A model generated the notes under the pieces. It saw only the letters and a list, made by a program, of their open reading frames with translations. It searched no databases and was not told the origin of the DNA. Below are positions 26,248-36,132 of a stretch of DNA of 64,000 nt, in pieces; position 1 is the stretch's first letter; each line of letters starts with the position of its first letter. A program made the position numbers and the translations under genes. The DNA comes from Defluviicoccus sp046348835 (GTDB lineage: Bacteria; Pseudomonadota; Alphaproteobacteria; Rhodospirillales; Defluviicoccaceae): assembly GCA_046348835.1 (NCBI GenBank), contig JAXMDM010000002.1, positions 1-64,000 of the forward strand, given 5' to 3'.

Positions 26248-29037
26248 CTAAGACCCACCTGTAATTGTCTGGTCAAACCGATAGCAGAAGTCGTTGCCAT
26301 GCTCGGAAATGCGCACCCCCGCCACAGGCCGGCCCTCCAGCATGCGGGTGAGGAATTCGCCGGAGAGGGCGGGGAGGAGGGTGTTGGTGAGGATGGCGTC
26401 GATCATCCGGCCGCCGCTTTCGAGCTCGGTGCACCGCGACGCGATGAGCGTCACCACCGCGTCGTCGTAGGTGAAGGGCACGCCGTGGCGCTCGGCGATG
26501 CGGCGGGCGACGCGGTCGAGCTGGAGGCGGGCGATCATCCCGATCATCGCGTCCGACAGCGGGTAGTAGGGAATGACGATCAGCCGGCCGAGCAGCGCCG
26601 CCGGAAACACCTTCAGCAACGGCGCGCGCAGCGCCTCGGCCAGCCCGGCCGGTTCCGGAAGCAGCTCCGGGTCCTTGCACATGCCGATGGTGAGATCGGA
26701 GCCGACGTTGGAGGTCAGCAGGATCAGCGTGTTCTTGAAGTCGATGCGCCGCCCCTCGGCGTCGTCCATCCAGCCCTTGTCGAAGATCTGGAAGAAGATC
26801 TCGTGGACGTCGGGGTGGGCCTTCTCCACCTCGTCCAGCAGGACGACGCTGTAGGGCCGGCGACGCACCGCTTCGGTCAGCACGCCGCCCTCGCCGTAGC
26901 CGACGTAGCCGGGCGGCGACCCCTTCAGGGTGGAGACGGTGTGGGCCTCTTGGTATTCGCTCATGTTGATGGTGACGACGTTGTCCTCGCCGCCGTAGAG
27001 CGCCTCGGCCAGCGCCAGCGCCGTCTCGGTCTTGCCGACCCCGGACGGGCCGCACAGGAGGAAGACGCCGATCGGCTTGCCGGGGTCTTCCAGGCCGGCG
27101 CGCGAGGTGCGGATGCGACGGGCGATCGTCTCCATCGCCTGGTCCTGGCCGACCACCCGCTGTCGCAGCGTTTCCTCCAGCTTGAGGATCGCCTCGATCT
27201 CGTTCTTCACCATCCGGCCGACGGGGATCCCGGTCCAGTCCTCGACCACTTTGGCGACCACCGGCTCATCGACGCTGACCAGGATCAACGGCTCCTCGCC
27301 TTGGGCGGCGGCGAGCTCCGCCTGCAGTTCCCGCAGCCGGGCGAGGGCCTCCTCCCGTTCGGCCGCGGTGAGCGGTGCAAGTCCGGCGTCGTCGCCGGCG
27401 ACGGGAGCGGCCGTGACCGGCGCGTCCGCGATGACGGCGGCCGTTTCCTTCTCCAGCGGGCTGGCGGTGCCTTCGACCGGAGCGGAACGGCCGCGGAGTT
27501 TGGCCCGCAGTGACAGGATCGCTTCCACCAGCGCCTTCTCTCGCAGCCACCGCTCATCCAGCGCCGCGAGCCGCGCCTGCTCGTCGCCGAGCGCCGCTTT
27601 CGCGTCGGTCCGACGGCGGGCCACATCGACGCCGATCGCCCCCTCGCGGTCGATGATGGCGAGTTCGGTGGTCAGCGCCTCGATCCGCCTGCGGCTGTCC
27701 TCCACCGGCGGCGGCACGGCGTACTGGCTGATGGCGACCCGCGCGCAGGCCGTATCCAGCAGTGCCACCGCCTTGTCGGGGAGCTGCCGCGCCGGGATGT
27801 AGCGATGGGAAAGCTTGACCGCCGCTTCCAGCGCCTCGTCGAGGAGCTGCACCTTGTGGTGGGCCTCGAGCGTCGAGGCGACGCCGCGCATCATCAGCAG
27901 CGCCTTGGTCTCGCTGGGCTCTTCCACCTGCACCGGCTGAAAGCGGCGGGTCAGCGCCGGGTCCTTCTCGATGTACTTCTTGTACTCGGCCCAGGTGGTG
28001 GCGCCGATGGTGCGCAGGGCCCCCCGCGCCAGCGCCGGCTTGAGCAGGTTGGCGGCGTCGCCGGTCCCCGCCGCGCCGCCGGCGCCGATCAGGGTGTGCA
28101 CCTCGTCGATGAAGAGAATGATCGGCTGCGGCGACGACTGGACCTCGTCGATGACCTGGCGCAGCCGGTTCTCGAACTCGCCCTTCATGCTGGCGCCGGC
28201 CTGCAGCAGGCCCACATCGAGCACCCGCAGGCTCACGTCTTGCATCGGCGGCGGCACGTCGCCCCGGGCGATGCGCAGCGCGAAGCCCTCCACCACCGCC
28301 GTCTTGCCCACCCCGGCCTCGCCGGTGATGATGGGATTGTTCTGCCGGCGGCGCATCAGGATGTCCATGATCTGCCGGATCTCGTCGTCGCGGCCGACCA
28401 CCGGATCGATTTCGCCGTTGCGGGCCTTTTCGGTGAGGTCGGTGGAGAACCGCCTGAGCGCCTCCTGCTTGCCCATCGGCGCCGGCGCCATCGCGTCGCT
28501 CGCTTCCCCGGGTTGCGCCGGCGCGAGTTGCGAGCCGTCGTAGGCCGACAGGCGATCTTCCGGCGAGCCGGCGACGATCTTGGCGAAATCCTCGCCGAGC
28601 GCGTCGCCGCGGACCTTGGCGAACTCCCGCGACATCCCGAGGACGACGGTGCGCAGCGACGGCGTCTGCAAGGCGGCGTAAAGCAGATGGCCGCTGCGGA
28701 TCTGCGACTGGCCGAACATCAACGTGGCGTAGACCCAGGCTCGCTCCACCACCTCGACGACATGGGGGGAGAAGTTGGAGATGGCGGTCGCCCCGCCCGG
28801 CAGCCGGTCGATGGCGGCGGTCAGGTCTTGTGCCAGGCGGGCGGGGTTGAAATCGTAATACTTGGCGATGCGATGGATATCGGAATCCTGGAGCTGCAAG
28901 ATCTGGTTAACCCAGTGAATCAGCTCGACATAGGGATTACCGCGCAGTTTGCAGAAGACGGTGGCGCTCTCGATGGCCTTATAGGCGAGTGCGTTCAGCT
29001 TTCCGAATAATATGGCCCGGCTAATTTCTGCCATCAC
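26248..29037 (-). CDS. tssH: ClpV/TssH, T6SS sheath-recycling AAA+ ATPase
   Basis: A 929-residue ClpB-type ATPase. The N-terminal double-Clp domain covers about 1-160. The first AAA module has GEAGVGKT at 239-246, the second has GPSGVGKT at 663-670 with Walker B VVLLDEVEKAHPDV about 75 residues on. A middle coiled region lies between, with an Ala/Glu-rich insert around 480-570. ClpV disassembles contracted TssB-TssC sheaths so they can fire again. Two adjacent Met codons start the frame; either may be used. It follows tssG by 29 nt in the leftward operon. ClpB is excluded by the N-domain and by context. Confidence 0.95.
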   Translation of the reverse strand: MMAEISRAILFGKLNALAYKAIESATVFCKLRGNPYVELIHWVNQILQLQDSDIHRIAKYYDFNPARLAQDLTAAIDRLPGGATAISNFSPHVVEVVERAWVYATLMFGQSQIRSGHLLYAALQTPSLRTVVLGMSREFAKVRGDALGEDFAKIVAGSPEDRLSAYDGSQLAPAQPGEASDAMAPAPMGKQEALRRFSTDLTEKARNGEIDPVVGRDDEIRQIMDILMRRRQNNPIITGEAGVGKTAVVEGFALRIARGDVPPPMQDVSLRVLDVGLLQAGASMKGEFENRLRQVIDEVQSSPQPIILFIDEVHTLIGAGGAAGTGDAANLLKPALARGALRTIGATTWAEYKKYIEKDPALTRRFQPVQVEEPSETKALLMMRGVASTLEAHHKVQLLDEALEAAVKLSHRYIPARQLPDKAVALLDTACARVAISQYAVPPPVEDSRRRIEALTTELAIIDREGAIGVDVARRRTDAKAALGDEQARLAALDERWLREKALVEAILSLRAKLRGRSAPVEGTASPLEKETAAVIADAPVTAAPVAGDDAGLAPLTAAEREEALARLRELQAELAAAQGEEPLILVSVDEPVVAKVVEDWTGIPVGRMVKNEIEAILKLEETLRQRVVGQDQAMETIARRIRTSRAGLEDPGKPIGVFLLCGPSGVGKTETALALAEALYGGEDNVVTINMSEYQEAHTVSTLKGSPPGYVGYGEGGVLTEAVRRRPYSVVLLDEVEKAHPDVHEIFFQIFDKGWMDDAEGRRIDFKNTLILLTSNVGSDLTIGMCKDPELLPEPAGLAEALRAPLLKVFPAALLGRLIVIPYYPLSDAMIGMIARLQLDRVARRIAERHGVPFTYDDAVVTLIASRCTELESGGRMIDAILTNTLLPALSGEFLTRMLEGRPVAGVRISEHGNDFCYRFDQTITGGS

Positions 29038-29066
29038 GCACTCTCTCTCACTGTCGTTGTCTCGGC

Positions 29067-30125
29067 TCAGTTCACGCGCAGGGGCTCCAATATCAGATCA
29101 TTCGCATCCTTATCGCGCCCCCGCTTCCGCAACCACGTTGTCCAGCCGAGAAGGCCGCCGCGCCCCAATTCCAGCGGCGGCACCTCCTCGCGCTTCAAGA
29201 CGAGGTTCAGCTCCCAGGCCAGCTCGTCGCCGACGTACGCTCTGACCATGGCGACGATGCGCTGCAGGCCCGCCGTGCCGGGGAGGAAGCGGATGAAATC
29301 GTCGAGGGAGAGCGGCCCGAGGATCAGGCGAAAGCGGTGCTGTACGCTCCAGATGCAGGCGCCGAGGAGCGCCGTTCGCCCGAGCGTCCCGCTCTCCGGA
29401 TCGGAGCCGAGGCGGCATCGCGCCTGGGCCGGCAAGCTCACCCATTCGCCGACGAACTCGCGAACGGCAAAGGGAAGCCCGAAAAAGTCGGACAGCAGCG
29501 CCCGCAGACCATCGGGGTGATGCGTCTGTGCCGCCAGCAGCCCCGCGTAGTAGCGACGGGCCCGGTCCGGCATGGCGTCCCGCTGCTGCAGATGGGCGAA
29601 GCCGTAGCCGCACAGCGACGCCAGGTAGCGGGCGTACCAATCGGATCCGGGCCAGCGCCCGGGCGGCTCGGCCTCGGGCCGATCGCCGCTCACCGGCGGC
29701 CGTGACAGCGCCCATGCCCGGTAGAACAACGACAGCATGCGGTGATGGAAAACGTCGAGAAACCGGGCGAGCGTCGGGTCGTGGCCGCGGGCGATGCGCT
29801 CCCGGACATAGTCGGTGAGGTGCAGGGGCAGCGGGCCATTGGGGCCGAGCAGCCCGAAGAAGAGCCCGAGCAGGCGCGGCGGGCGCCCGTCCGCGGCCGG
29901 AATGAATTCGGCAACGGCGGCGGGAGCGAAAGCGAGCGATGGCTGCTGGCCGAAACGAACCGGATCGTCGGCCGGGCGGGCCGATGTGCCGACCCGCGGC
30001 AGCCGCGCGTGAGCCGCCTCGAGGCGACGCACCGCCTGGAAAAAGTCGAACCGCCACGGCTCCTCCCGCAGCGCCGCCTGCATCGCCTCTAGAGCAGGTG
30101 TCTTTGCCCCAGCCTCGCCGGCCAT
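29067..30125 (-). CDS. tssG: TssG (ImpH/VasB), T6SS baseplate protein
   Basis: A 352-residue TssG. The family opening EEPWRFDFFQAVRRLEAAH lies near residue 20. VRFGQQPSLAFAPAAV follows near 55, LLGLFFGLLGPNGPLPLHLTDYV near 85-107, and the FHHRMLSLFYRAW segment near 125. It forms the baseplate wedge with TssF, TssE and TssK. The start is ATG 30125, preceded by GAGGTGAAG; it overlaps the tssF stop by 37 nt, so the genes are translationally coupled. Length is normal for the family and no defect is seen. Confidence 0.93.
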   Translation of the reverse strand: MAGEAGAKTPALEAMQAALREEPWRFDFFQAVRRLEAAHARLPRVGTSARPADDPVRFGQQPSLAFAPAAVAEFIPAADGRPPRLLGLFFGLLGPNGPLPLHLTDYVRERIARGHDPTLARFLDVFHHRMLSLFYRAWALSRPPVSGDRPEAEPPGRWPGSDWYARYLASLCGYGFAHLQQRDAMPDRARRYYAGLLAAQTHHPDGLRALLSDFFGLPFAVREFVGEWVSLPAQARCRLGSDPESGTLGRTALLGACIWSVQHRFRLILGPLSLDDFIRFLPGTAGLQRIVAMVRAYVGDELAWELNLVLKREEVPPLELGRGGLLGWTTWLRKRGRDKDANDLILEPLRVN

Positions 30126-31981
30126 CGCTTCACCTCGCCGCGGGCGGTCGTCGTCATCACCGCCTCGCAAAATGAATTGATCGACACATAACGGGAGAAA
30201 AACCGCTCCAGAACCGCCGCCAGCAGGAACGGGCCGGAACCGGTGAAGGGTGCCTCATCCAGCGAGATCGTCACTTCGAGACCGCGGCCGATGCTGACCG
30301 GTCCCGCCACCGGCAATCGCCGATGGATGGATCGGCTGGCGATGCCGATCACCCCCTCGATCTGCTTGCGCACAAGCGGGTCCCCGAGGGCACCGTAAAG
30401 CTCGAGCAACTCGCGAAGGGCGGCGGCACCGCCGGGGTGTCCGTCATCACACAGGGACAGATAATTGAGCGACAGGTGGCTGATCAGTCGCCAGGCAACC
30501 TCGCGCTGGGCCGTGCTTGGGCGGGGCTCGGTGGGGCCGGTGATGAAACGGATGCCCGCCACCGGTGCCCCGGTGGCCAGGACAAGATCGGTGTCCCCGC
30601 CGCCCACCGGCATCAGCAAGGGCAGATCGCGGTTGGTGCAGAGGACCGACACCCCCAGTTGGCGTAGGCTCGACCGAAAGGGACCGCCGCCGGCGTCGAC
30701 CAGGGAGACGAACGTTTCGCTGCCGACGTAACTGGATCGCGTGCCGCGCGCTCGCTGACCCGTCGACAGCATCCGCGGTTCCCGGCGCAAGGCATAATAA
30801 GCCGGCTGACCACCTTCCGTGTCGGCGTCGTTACAGGCGTAGAACGGCAGGAACGTCATCTCGGCCGTGGCTCCCGCCGCATAGCCCAGCACCTCGGACA
30901 CGCTGAACACCTCGAAATCCAGCGGACGGCTGCGGTCGGGGACGAGATGGTGCTCGTGCGATGCGTCGGTGAGATTGATGCGGTCTGTCCTGAGCGGAAA
31001 CAGATTGATCACCGGGCTGCAGAAAAGCTCGAACCGAGAGGCATCGACCGCTTCCTCCAGCAGTGGGAGGCTGCGGTCGAACAGCACCAGGATGTCCACC
31101 TCGGTGCCCGGGCATCGGCGCAGGGCAGGCGCCAGTCCCGTAATCGTGGCGAACATGAACCGGTCGGGAAAGGCAAAGTATTCCCGCAACAGCCGGTATC
31201 CCTGGAACGAGCGCGGACTGGGCGGAAACAGGGCCTCTTCGTCATCGAATCCCACCGGCCGGATCGCGTCGGCGGCGGTGAGGACGTGGAGGACCGGCGC
31301 GTTTTCGCCGGGTTCCTTCACCACCACCCGGGTGGCGTCGGAGAAGAGCTGCTCGTAAAGGCGCATCGCCGTCGGATCGCCGCCGCGCAGGTAAAGGGTC
31401 AGCGCGTCGAGAGGCGACTTGCAAAACCCGTCGCCGATGGTCAGCCGCAGCCGCAGTCGCAGCGCGGCCGGCGAAAGGTGCGGCTGGGCAATCCCGAGTT
31501 GCGCCACCTCTCCCTTCGAGCTGAAGTAGCGGGCGTGAACGACCTCAATCGGCCACAGTGTCACCGCGTGTGCCGTCCGATACTGGCAAGGGGTGCGTCC
31601 GCCCGGGCCGAGGCGGCTTTTCAGCCGCGTTCCCCTCGCCACCGGGATGCCGTCCACCAGCGAACCCTGGCTCATATCCGGTTGGAGGCGGACGATACCC
31701 AGCGACGGGGTAGGCGCCAGGTAATCGGGGTAGACCATCTCCAGCAGGTGCTGGGTGAACTGCGGGTACTCGGCGTCCACCTTCAGCTGGACGCGGGCGG
31801 CCATGTAGGCGAACCCTTCCAGGAGCCGCTCCACATACGGATCCGGACACTGGAACTCCTTGATGAAGCCCTCGAGCCCCAGGCGACCGGCAATCTTGGG
31901 AAACTCCGCCGCGAACTCGCCGCAGCTTTCGGCCAGGTGTCTCAATTCGCGGTCGTAGTATTCGAGGAAACGCGGGTCCAT
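30089..31981 (-). CDS. tssF: TssF (ImpG/VasA), T6SS baseplate protein
   Basis: A 630-residue TssF. It begins MDPRFLEYYDRELRHL and continues with FPKIAGRLGLE and DPYVERLLEGFAYMAARVQLK at about 45-65, all strong family marks. Further on are the FPDRFMFATITGL and CSPVINLFPL segments. TssF dimers with one TssG form the baseplate wedge around the VgrG hub. The start is ATG 31981, whose first base pairs with the tssE stop in a TGATG overlap. The long upstream extension in the same frame is out-of-frame tssE sequence and is not used. Confidence 0.94.
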   Translation of the reverse strand: MDPRFLEYYDRELRHLAESCGEFAAEFPKIAGRLGLEGFIKEFQCPDPYVERLLEGFAYMAARVQLKVDAEYPQFTQHLLEMVYPDYLAPTPSLGIVRLQPDMSQGSLVDGIPVARGTRLKSRLGPGGRTPCQYRTAHAVTLWPIEVVHARYFSSKGEVAQLGIAQPHLSPAALRLRLRLTIGDGFCKSPLDALTLYLRGGDPTAMRLYEQLFSDATRVVVKEPGENAPVLHVLTAADAIRPVGFDDEEALFPPSPRSFQGYRLLREYFAFPDRFMFATITGLAPALRRCPGTEVDILVLFDRSLPLLEEAVDASRFELFCSPVINLFPLRTDRINLTDASHEHHLVPDRSRPLDFEVFSVSEVLGYAAGATAEMTFLPFYACNDADTEGGQPAYYALRREPRMLSTGQRARGTRSSYVGSETFVSLVDAGGGPFRSSLRQLGVSVLCTNRDLPLLMPVGGGDTDLVLATGAPVAGIRFITGPTEPRPSTAQREVAWRLISHLSLNYLSLCDDGHPGGAAALRELLELYGALGDPLVRKQIEGVIGIASRSIHRRLPVAGPVSIGRGLEVTISLDEAPFTGSGPFLLAAVLERFFSRYVSINSFCEAVMTTTARGEVKRWPARLGQRHLL

Positions 31982-32499
31982 CAGACGGCGCCGGGGTCGG
32001 AAGGAGCACCGGCAACGGCGGCATGGCCGGTCTCCATATCGACCTCCGTCTTGATCACCAGGTGCAACGGCGTCGGGTGGGCCCACAAATCGCCCTCGAT
32101 CTCGAAGCCGACGGCGTGGCGGTTCATCAGGTCCGGACTGACCATCGCCCGGACGCGGACGGTACCGGGCAGGATGCGCGGCTCGAAATGGATGATGGCC
32201 TGTTTCACCACCGCTTCCAGTTCCCGCGGCGTCATGCTGGCGACGATGCGGCTGGTCAGCTCCGGCAGGCCATAGTTGAGTACCGACCGGGCGACGAGGG
32301 GATAGTCGTCCAACCCATGGGCGGCCTGATAGTTGATGGTGTTCAGCAGCCACCCCAGATCGCGGAGAACGCTGTTGCGCAGCTGGCGCATGGTGAGGAC
32401 CCGCTCTTTGAGCGTTTCCTTGCTGTTCTGACGGTCATGATCGGTCAGACGGTCGAGCAGCGCCGGCTGCAGCCGTTCCCGCGGCAACAGCTCAGCCAT
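31981..32499 (-). CDS. tssE: TssE (ImpF), gp25-like T6SS baseplate protein
   Basis: A 172-residue gp25/GPW-family protein. It starts MAELLPRERLQPALLDRL, typical of TssE, and has LRDLGWLLNTINYQ near 55-70, then YPLVARSVLNYGLPELTS at about 77-94. TssE joins the baseplate to the first sheath ring. The start at 32499 lies inside the last codons of tagJ (stop at 32492-32494), an 8-nt overlap. Its own stop overlaps the tssF start. The tight packing suggests fixed stoichiometry through coupled translation. Confidence 0.93.
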   Translation of the reverse strand: MAELLPRERLQPALLDRLTDHDRQNSKETLKERVLTMRQLRNSVLRDLGWLLNTINYQAAHGLDDYPLVARSVLNYGLPELTSRIVASMTPRELEAVVKQAIIHFEPRILPGTVRVRAMVSPDLMNRHAVGFEIEGDLWAHPTPLHLVIKTEVDMETGHAAVAGAPSDPGAV

Positions 32500-33325
32500 C
32501 GGCGTCGCGGACGCCGCCGCCCCCTTCCTCGGCCCCAGCCGGAGACAACACGATCTCGCGCACCTCGAGGAGGGCGTACTCGCCGCGGTCGGTAGCGAGC
32601 ATGCGCTGCCCGAGGCCGTGATAGTGTTCGGGCGCGACCTCCTGCCATTCCGTCCGCCGGGCAAGGCGGATTTGTTCGTCGGCGGCGGTGGCCGAGCCGA
32701 CGTATCGGGCCGGGATGAGCCCGACCGCCGTCCCCCCGTTGGTCCAGGTGAACTCCCCGGGAGCCCAGACCAAGTCACGGAGGTCCTCCGGCGGACTGAG
32801 TCGCAGGGCGCTCACGTGGGCCCAGGGAACCCAGCCGTACCGGCCCTCGATGACCACCTCGAGGATGGGCCCCAGGCGCGGGTCGGCGTCGGCGATCCAC
32901 TCGAACGGGTCGTCGCCAACCGTTCCGGCGGAAGCCGGCGCGCTGGCGAAGGCCTCGTCGCGCAGCCGTTGTGCCTCGACGTAGGCGTGGGCGGCCTCCA
33001 GCCGAAGCGCCTCGACCAGCAGCGCCACCCAGCGCTGTGGCTCGCCCAATACGATGGGACTCGCCCGGCCGGCGAACACCTTTTCCCGCAGCAGCTCGCA
33101 CTGCACGGCGTCCCGATAGGTGAGCACCATGGGCAGAGCGCCGGCATCGAGCTCGCCGATCACTTTAAGCTGGGTGGCGGCGCGACCCCACTGGCCCAGC
33201 ACGCACAGGAGCTGGAACAGGAAGACACGGAGTTTGACGTCCGCCGGGTGCCGCCGCACCTCGTTCTGCAAATCCTTCAGCGAGGCGTCGAGATTTCCCG
33301 GCGCCAGGACGCCTGCCACACTCAT
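32492..33325 (-). CDS. tagJ: TagJ/ImpE, T6SS accessory protein
   Basis: A 277-residue ImpE-family protein. The N-terminal TPR-like helical region has LKDLQNEVRRHPADVKLRVFLFQLLCVLGQW split over two helices at about 14-45, then AALVEALRLEAAH-like helices. The C-terminal part has PFEWIADADPRLGPILEVV near 140-160 and VWAPGEFTWTNGG, the family signature. TagJ binds the TssB N-terminus and ClpV in some systems and marks the imp-type clade. The start is ATG 33325, preceded by GGGAGAGGG; the in-frame upstream stretch has no family similarity. It lies between hcp and tssE. Confidence 0.9.
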   Translation of the reverse strand: MSVAGVLAPGNLDASLKDLQNEVRRHPADVKLRVFLFQLLCVLGQWGRAATQLKVIGELDAGALPMVLTYRDAVQCELLREKVFAGRASPIVLGEPQRWVALLVEALRLEAAHAYVEAQRLRDEAFASAPASAGTVGDDPFEWIADADPRLGPILEVVIEGRYGWVPWAHVSALRLSPPEDLRDLVWAPGEFTWTNGGTAVGLIPARYVGSATAADEQIRLARRTEWQEVAPEHYHGLGQRMLATDRGEYALLEVREIVLSPAGAEEGGGGVRDADG

Positions 33326-33431
33326 CCACCCTCTCCCGGCACCTCTCCCGGAGCCAGCCCCGAAAGCAAATTGTCCGCGTGAGGAAACGACGACGGCTCC
33401 CCTCGGGCGGGCGGAGCCGTCACGTGGACCG

Positions 33432-33914
33432 CTACATCGCCTCGTTCTTGGCGATGTTCCAGTTCGCCTCCTTCGCCGCATCGCCGGAACCGTCGGGCTT
33501 CTGCGGCGTATAGGCGTACTTGAACTTGGCGAAGTTGATGGACACGTTCTCGGTCAGCCGATCCTCGCCGCCGCTGCCGCCGGTGGCGATGCTGGATATC
33601 ACGCAGTCCTGCATCACCAGCTTTATGTATTCGAGCGGATTGTCCCCGGCCTTGCGGATGGTCAGCGTGGCGTTGGGAATGTGCGTGCCCTTGCAGCACG
33701 CCAGCATCAGGCCGTGGCTGGCCGCATCCGTGTACTTGGTAATGCTGACGTTCTGAACCGACACCTTTCCGGAGCCCATGCCGCCGCCCACGTGGGCGGT
33801 GCCCGATTGGGCCATGCCCCAGCTCCAGGCCAGAACATCGATCTCTTTGCCGTGCTTCGAATCCTGAGATTCGCCGTCTATATTATCGACCTTCAAGAAC
33901 ATATCGACAGCCAT
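33432..33914 (-). CDS. hcp: Hcp/TssD, T6SS inner-tube protein
   Basis: A 160-residue Hcp. It begins MAVDMFLKVDNIDGESQD and has EIDVLAWSWGMAQSG near 24-38, then KVSVQNVSITKYTDAAS near 50-66, the usual Hcp strands. VSINFAKFKYAYTPQK near 125-140 closes the barrel. Hexameric rings stack to form the tube that carries effectors. A strong AGGAGGAGGGG ribosome-binding site precedes the ATG, fitting the high expression Hcp needs. It sits between tssC and tagJ with roughly 105-nt gaps on each side, so it may also have its own promoter or processing site. Confidence 0.95.
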   Translation of the reverse strand: MAVDMFLKVDNIDGESQDSKHGKEIDVLAWSWGMAQSGTAHVGGGMGSGKVSVQNVSITKYTDAASHGLMLACCKGTHIPNATLTIRKAGDNPLEYIKLVMQDCVISSIATGGSGGEDRLTENVSINFAKFKYAYTPQKPDGSGDAAKEANWNIAKNEAM

Positions 33915-34018
33915 GGCCCCTCCTCCTGCTGCTCAGTTCCTGCTGAACAGAAAAGTGTACGTTTCCCTATGACGACCGCCTCATACGCGTCAGTTGCCTT
34001 CCCCGCTGCGCCCTTTCA

Positions 34019-35521
34019 TCAAGCTGCCTTCACCGACGGTAGCTTCGAAACCAGCCGAAGGGATACCGTCAGTCCTTCCAATTGGTAGTGAGGCCTGAGA
34101 TAGAACTTAGAGGCGTAGTAGCCGGGGTTGCCCTCGACCTCTTCGACCACCACCTCCGCTGCCGCCAGCGGCTTGCGCGCCTTGGTGCCTTCGCTGGAAT
34201 GAGCGGGATCGCCGTCGACGTACTGGGTTATCCAGTTCTGCAGGAACCGCTGCATGTCCTCCCGCTCCTTGAACGAGCCGATCTTGTCGCGGACCATGCA
34301 TTTCAGGTAATGGGCGAAGCGGCACACGGCGAACAGGTAGGGCAATCGGGCGGAAAGATTGGCGTTGGCGGTGGCGTCCGGGTCCTCGTATTCGATCGGT
34401 TTCTGCAGCGACTGGGCGCCGATAAACGCGGCGAAATCCGAGTTTTTCTTGTGCACCAGCGGCATGAAACCATTCTTCGCCAGTTCCGCCTCGCGGCGAT
34501 CGGTGATGGCGATCTCCGTCGGGCATTTCATGTCGACGCCGCCGTCGTCGGTCGGGAAGCTGTGAACGGGTAGACCTTCCACCGCGCCGCCGGACTCGAT
34601 CCCGCGGATACGGGAGCACCAGCCGTAAAGCTTGAAAGAGCGGGTGATGTTGGTGGCCATCGCATAGGCGGAATTGGCCCAGCAGTATTTGGTGTGGTCC
34701 GCCCCCTCGGTGTCCTCCTCGAAGTCGAACTCCTCCACCGGATCGGTCTTGGCGCCGTACGGCAGCCGGGCAAGGAAGCGGGGCATGGCGAGCCCGATAT
34801 AGCGCGAGTCGTCCGCCTCCCGCAGCGAACGCCAGGCGGCGTATTCCGGGGTCTGGAATATTTTGGTCAGGTCGCGCGGATTGGCCAGCTCCTGCCAGCT
34901 CTGCATCTGCATCACCGAGGGCGAGCCGCCGGCGATGAACGGCGTGTGGGCCGCCGCCGACACCTTGGCCATCTCGCCCAGCAACTCCACGTCCGGTGGT
35001 GACTGATCGAAATAATAATCACCAACGAGACAACCGAATGGCTCGCCGCCAAAGGTGCCGTACTCCTGCTCGTACACCTTCTTGAAGATCGGGCTCTGGT
35101 CCCAGGCCGTTCCCTTGAACCGTTTCAGCGTCTTGTGCAGTTCCTTTTTGGTGATGTTGAACACCCGGATTTTCAGGAACTCGTCGGTCTCGGTGTTTTT
35201 GACAAGGTAACTGAGCCCGCGCCATGCCCCTTCGAGTTGCTGAAATTCGGGATGATGCAGAACCTTGTTCAGTTGTTCGGTCAGCCGCTTGTCGATCTCG
35301 GCAATCATCGCCTCGATGGACTTGACGACTTCGGTGGAGACGAGCTTGGTGTTGGCCAGCGCCTGCTCCGCCAGCGCCTGCACCGACTGCTGAATCGCGC
35401 TCTTTGCCGCGTCGGTTTGCGGCCGGAACTCCTCCTGCAGAAGTCGCTGAAAGTCGTCGGTGGTGAGCGCCTGTTCCGCTGAACCGCCCTGGACCTGAGG
35501 GTCGGCCTGCGCCTCGGCCAT
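34019..35521 (-). CDS. tssC: TssC (VipB/EvpB), T6SS sheath large subunit
   Basis: A 500-residue TssC. Marks include LTEQLNKVLHHPEFQQLEGAW, then WRGLSYLVKNTET near 95-107, LVGDYYFDQSPPDVELL near 165-181, and FMPLVHKKNSDFAAFIGAQ near 370. With TssB it builds the contractile sheath around the Hcp tube. The start is ATG 35521, with AAGGAG upstream; a GTG at 35530 in the same frame is possible. It overlaps or abuts the tssB stop (TGA at 35527-35529), so the pair is coupled. Length is as expected. Confidence 0.95.
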   Translation of the reverse strand: MAEAQADPQVQGGSAEQALTTDDFQRLLQEEFRPQTDAAKSAIQQSVQALAEQALANTKLVSTEVVKSIEAMIAEIDKRLTEQLNKVLHHPEFQQLEGAWRGLSYLVKNTETDEFLKIRVFNITKKELHKTLKRFKGTAWDQSPIFKKVYEQEYGTFGGEPFGCLVGDYYFDQSPPDVELLGEMAKVSAAAHTPFIAGGSPSVMQMQSWQELANPRDLTKIFQTPEYAAWRSLREADDSRYIGLAMPRFLARLPYGAKTDPVEEFDFEEDTEGADHTKYCWANSAYAMATNITRSFKLYGWCSRIRGIESGGAVEGLPVHSFPTDDGGVDMKCPTEIAITDRREAELAKNGFMPLVHKKNSDFAAFIGAQSLQKPIEYEDPDATANANLSARLPYLFAVCRFAHYLKCMVRDKIGSFKEREDMQRFLQNWITQYVDGDPAHSSEGTKARKPLAAAEVVVEEVEGNPGYYASKFYLRPHYQLEGLTVSLRLVSKLPSVKAA

Positions 35522-35526
35522 CCTCG

Positions 35527-36057
35527 TCACTCCTTCGCCGCCGGCGCCGGCGCGGGCGCCGGCTGATCCGCCTGGGGTGCGGCCACCAACGCCTGTAATA
35601 GGGTCGGGTCCTGCACCGCGCGGCTCAGTAGTTCCTCGGCGCCGCTCTTGCCATCCATGTAACTCAGGAGGTTGGAGAGCTGCTCACGCGCCTGGAGGAG
35701 CTTGTTCAGGGCATCCACCTTGCGGGCGACCGCGGCCGGCGAGAAGTCGTCCATGCTCTCGAAGGTGATGTCGACGCTGAGTTCGCCCTCGCCGGTCAGG
35801 GTGTTGGGAACACGGAAGGCGGCCCGCGGCTTCATCGCCTTCAGCCGCTCGTCGAAATTGTCGATATCGATGTCCAGGAACTTGCGGTCAGGGACCGGCG
35901 GCAGCGCTTCGGCGGGTTTGCCGGACAGGTTTGCCATCACCCCCATGATGAACGGAATCTGGACCTTTTTCTGCGATCCGTAGACTTCGAGGTCGTACTC
36001 GATCTGGACACGGGGGGCGCGGTTGCGAGCAATGAATTTTTGGCTGCTCTCGGGCAT
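35527..36057 (-). CDS. tssB: TssB (VipA), T6SS sheath small subunit
   Basis: A 176-residue TssB. It has RVQIEYDLEVYGSQKKVQIP near 16-35, then IMGVMANLSGKP, then FLDIDIDNFDERLKAMKPR near 60-78 and LSVDITFESMDDFSPAAV near 92-109, all characteristic. The C-terminal 20 residues are Ala/Pro-rich (APAPAPAAKE) and probably disordered; this tail may be the part recognised by TagJ or ClpV in this clade. It is followed by tssC without a gap and preceded by tssA 75 nt upstream. Confidence 0.95.
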   Translation of the reverse strand: MPESSQKFIARNRAPRVQIEYDLEVYGSQKKVQIPFIMGVMANLSGKPAEALPPVPDRKFLDIDIDNFDERLKAMKPRAAFRVPNTLTGEGELSVDITFESMDDFSPAAVARKVDALNKLLQAREQLSNLLSYMDGKSGAEELLSRAVQDPTLLQALVAAPQADQPAPAPAPAAKE

Positions 36058-36132
36058 CGGCCTTTTCCTACCTCGCTATGTCTCGTCCTCGTGTTTTATC
36101 CGCATCGGTGGCGGTATGCGGCACGCGCCCAC

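Noticed and set aside
26299..29010. Long plus-strand frames opposite clpV
   Set aside because: The clpV frame has both Walker motifs and normal length; the opposite frames are low-complexity.
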